The translations under genes were made by a program, and so were the position numbers. The notes beneath the pieces were generated by a model. That model was given only the letters and a program-made list of their open reading frames with translations. It did not search any database and was not told the origin of the DNA. From Candidatus Ethanoperedens thermophilum (GTDB taxonomy: Archaea > Halobacteriota > Methanosarcinia > Methanosarcinales > EX4572-44): DNA of 7,823 nucleotides. The stretch covers positions 9,130-16,952 of the forward strand of contig WNEG01000090.1 of assembly GCA_012910725.1 (NCBI GenBank), read 5' to 3'. Shown piece by piece: positions 5,785 to 7,823 of the stretch; the stretch's first letter is position 1, and each line of letters opens with the position of its first letter.

Positions 5785-5827
5785 TTTTTATATCCCCCAC
5801 GCTTGATCACGACCATAGTATTTTATT
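5785..5827 (+). promoter_or_regulatory. Probable promoter elements of the symporter gene
   Basis: TTTTTATAT (5785-5793) is a good TATA box and would start transcription near 5815, giving a leader of about 38 nt. A second AT-rich box, TTTTATTT (about 5819-5827), would put the start almost at the ATG (5853), a leaderless message. No strong SD precedes the ATG (only AGGT about 13 nt upstream), which makes leaderless initiation reasonable. Which box is used cannot be decided from sequence. Confidence 0.45.
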
Positions 5828-5852
5828 TGATAAGACAGGTTAATATTATTTC

Positions 5853-7706
5853 ATGGCAGCATTGGGCGGGGTCAATTTGTTTTTCGCACTGCTTGCAGGT
5901 TACATTATTTTACTGGTTTTAATTGGCTTTGCATCATATAAACGGCAGCGTTCCATGGTCGATTTCTGGCTTGCTGGCAGAAGTTTGAGCGCTTTTAACA
6001 TCGGGCTTTCGGCTGCGGCATCATGGCTTACGGCAGGAGCGCTCCTTTTTGTCAGCGGGTTATTTGTTCTAATCGGTATTGGCTCTATCTGGATTTTTGT
6101 AGTACCTAATATTCTTGCATTACTGCTTATTGCCGCAATATCAAAGAAAATAAAAAATACGCCAGCTCTTACCCAGCCAGAACTTCTTGAAATACGATAT
6201 AATTCAAAGATCCGCGCACCTGTGGCACTCATTATCACGGTAACAATGGTGCTTTTTTCAGTTTCCGACTTTAAAGGATTCCAATACGTCCTCGGGGTTT
6301 TCTATGGCATTCCCCAATACCATGCTGTGTTGATAATGGCTTCTGTAATCAGTATCTATATTCTTCTTGGCGGGTTTCGTGCTGTTATATGGACAGACTC
6401 CATCCAGTTCATTTTCTTAGCTCTTACAGCAGTATCCGTTGGTGCTATTGCATTGTACCTGCCGCTGGAACCAGCCAACATAAACGATGCTGTGAACAGG
6501 GCTGGCACACTACTTAATGGAATAGATTCTACATGGTACGATCCTTTTTTCCTTGGTGGTGTTAGCGGTGCGCTGATACTGATGCTTGCACTTCTTCCAG
6601 GTTGGGTGGCAGAACAGGATCCGTGGCAGCGGGTACTTGCGGCACGCGATGTCAAAGCTGCAAGAAGAGGAATGATTCTTGGTGCACTTTTGCTTGCTCT
6701 CGTGTTTACAGCATGTCTTGCAGCAGCAATTGGACTTCGAAATATCTACGCCATACCAGTAACCGTGCCTGAAGCAGAACAACTCTATCTCCAGTTCATC
6801 CTCGATCATTTCTCACCTGTTGTTATCGCACTTTTCGCTGCAGGGTTTGCAGCAGCTTCCATGTCCTGTACCGACACATTTACAACCTCTGGCGCATCCT
6901 GCCTGAGCCGTGACATCTATCAGCGGCACCTGTATCCGGGTGCAACTCAATACCACATGCAGTGGATAAACCGCCTGCTAATAGTTCTGTTAATCGCAAT
7001 AGCAGCTATCGTGTCGCTGTATGTTGAAAGCATACTTGAGGCAGTAATTATTGCAACAGTTATTGCAACATCCTCTTACTTTTTCCCGATCATGGGTGGG
7101 CTCTTCTGGAAGCGTGCCAACAGTTGTGGTGCACTCTCTGCATTAATTATAGGTGGTGGAAGCCAGATAATTCTTATAGCTTATGAGTTCACACATCAGA
7201 TACGCCTTGAACAGATACATCCACTTCTAACAGAACATGGTGTACTGGTTGGGCTTGGACTCAGTGCAGTGTCTTTCATCAGCATTTCACTGGTAACACA
7301 ACCACCACCACAACAGAACACAAAACCATTCTTCCTGCCAGAAGCAACCTCAAAAACACAGACAGAGCCAGTAAAACCACAGTCCACACTGCTGGACATA
7401 AAGAGGCAAATCACAGGAGAGCGGGCACAGCTCACACATACCATCCAGACACCACAAAACCTCGACTGGAAACAATTCACACAGACACTGCAAAAAATCA
7501 ACCCACGATGGACTACTCCAGCAGGATCAAACACCATCTACAGACAAATACACCAGGACCTCTTAACCTGTATAAACATCACACGCGGCACAGATACACA
7601 AATTTGGCTGGCAAGCGAGCCATCAGTACGCCAGATGCAGCAGCTCGAAAACGAAATCTATCAAGCACACAAAGAGATCATAGAAGCAATAAACATGAGA
7701 GTTTAG
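5853..7706 (+). CDS. Sodium:solute symporter (SSS/SLC5 family), substrate unknown
   Basis: An integral membrane protein of 617 residues in the PutP/SGLT-like family (LeuT fold), which uses the sodium gradient to take up a solute. Reading hydrophobic stretches gives about 13 membrane helices, at roughly 7-27, 45-70, 74-96, 124-150, 156-174, 184-203, 232-250, 274-296, 318-340, 372-391, 394-415, 425-446 and 460-482. Family signatures are FWLAGRSLSAFNIGLSAAASW (38-58), GGFRAVIWTDSIQFI (173-187), EQDPWQRVLAARDVKAARRG (254-273) and AASMSCTDTFTTSGASCLSRDIY (334-356). The last holds the Na2-site region: Ser338 and Cys339 take the place of the Ser-Ser/Ser-Thr pair usual in the family. Thirteen helices with an outside N-terminus put the C-terminus in the cytoplasm. 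Residues 484-617 form a hydrophilic, Thr/Gln/Pro-rich tail with helical segments, longer than in plain family members. The start is fixed by an in-frame TAA four codons upstream. No partner gene is visible to suggest the substrate. Confidence 0.93.
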   Translation: MAALGGVNLFFALLAGYIILLVLIGFASYKRQRSMVDFWLAGRSLSAFNIGLSAAASWLTAGALLFVSGLFVLIGIGSIWIFVVPNILALLLIAAISKKIKNTPALTQPELLEIRYNSKIRAPVALIITVTMVLFSVSDFKGFQYVLGVFYGIPQYHAVLIMASVISIYILLGGFRAVIWTDSIQFIFLALTAVSVGAIALYLPLEPANINDAVNRAGTLLNGIDSTWYDPFFLGGVSGALILMLALLPGWVAEQDPWQRVLAARDVKAARRGMILGALLLALVFTACLAAAIGLRNIYAIPVTVPEAEQLYLQFILDHFSPVVIALFAAGFAAASMSCTDTFTTSGASCLSRDIYQRHLYPGATQYHMQWINRLLIVLLIAIAAIVSLYVESILEAVIIATVIATSSYFFPIMGGLFWKRANSCGALSALIIGGGSQIILIAYEFTHQIRLEQIHPLLTEHGVLVGLGLSAVSFISISLVTQPPPQQNTKPFFLPEATSKTQTEPVKPQSTLLDIKRQITGERAQLTHTIQTPQNLDWKQFTQTLQKINPRWTTPAGSNTIYRQIHQDLLTCINITRGTDTQIWLASEPSVRQMQQLENEIYQAHKEIIEAINMRV

Positions 7707-7823
7707 GTTTTAAATCAATATATTTAGAGATATCGCCTCGATGAACCTGACTATGCAAACGCAAACATCAATTTTATTCTATCGTTCATCCCAGTGTATC
7801 TCTTGACTTTCAAACATATGTGA
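7707..7823. other. Intergenic tail after the symporter gene
   Basis: This 117-nt stretch has no gene I can support. It contains an AT-rich box, AATATATTTAG (about 7717-7727), that could be a promoter for a gene beyond the right edge or simply the 3' end of the symporter message. A minus-strand frame is open from the edge to a TAG at 7751-7753 (about 23 codons) and could be the C-terminus of a convergent gene, but its residues are not recognisable. No strong terminator is seen. Confidence 0.25.

Noticed and set aside
5707..5922. Plus-strand reading frame of 71 codons reading through hairpins B and C
   Set aside because: It overlaps the symporter start and is composed of translated palindromes (LDYAVIK-like); no SD or family resemblance.
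7196..7537. Cys/Val-rich minus-strand frame inside the symporter tail
   Set aside because: It is the antisense reading of the A/C-rich tail codons; the odd composition follows from the sense strand.
7751..7822. Possible C-terminus of a convergent minus-strand gene at the right edge
   Set aside because: Only about 23 codons are visible and the residues match nothing I recognise, so it is not called as a gene.
1..7823. tRNA, rRNA or riboswitch genes
   Set aside because: No cloverleaf, GTTCRA-type T-loop context or known riboswitch core was found by eye in the noncoding stretches.

Overview
The window looks like a piece of an archaeal chromosome, probably a methanogen- or ANME-related euryarchaeote. 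The evidence is a 540-residue PheRS beta chain of the short archaeal type and TATA/BRE-like promoter elements. Three of the genes also have readable Shine-Dalgarno (SD) sequences. The exact lineage cannot be fixed from this sequence alone.

Layout: pheT (193-1815, minus) is a housekeeping gene with its own likely promoter just upstream. Next comes a three-gene minus-strand defence cluster, transcribed from about 5405 towards 1936. Its order is a beta-class N4-cytosine-type DNA methyltransferase (4423-5358), a BstYI/BglII-family restriction endonuclease (3783-4421), and a DUF262-DUF1524 (GmrSD/SspE-like) nuclease (1936-3738). The first two are 1 nt apart and form a complete type II restriction-modification (R-M) system. 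Homology to BstYI and BglII predicts a GATC-centred target, RGATCY or AGATCT. The third gene follows after 44 nt and is probably a modification-sensing or NTP-dependent second defence layer. On the other side, a plus-strand sodium:solute symporter (5853-7706) diverges from the cluster. It has about 13 membrane helices and an unusual hydrophilic tail of about 134 residues.

The 485-nt divergent intergenic region (5368-5852) is the most unusual part. It holds the R-M promoter, with a clear TATA/BRE and a small inverted repeat near the expected start site. It also holds a block (about 5575-5773) of short hairpins with the same geometry: 9-bp arms and 3-nt loops. These hairpins differ from one another by paired, compensatory substitutions. 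A second copy of the same two-hairpin module lies in reverse orientation at the extreme left edge of the window (1-50), cut by the window end. This points to a dispersed structured repeat family (REP/MITE-like or RNA-forming) around the defence genes.

Together the window reads as a core-genome neighbourhood (pheT, transporter) carrying a restriction cassette flanked by palindromic repeats. The R-M pair is well supported. The functional link to the DUF262 protein and the role of the repeats are inference.
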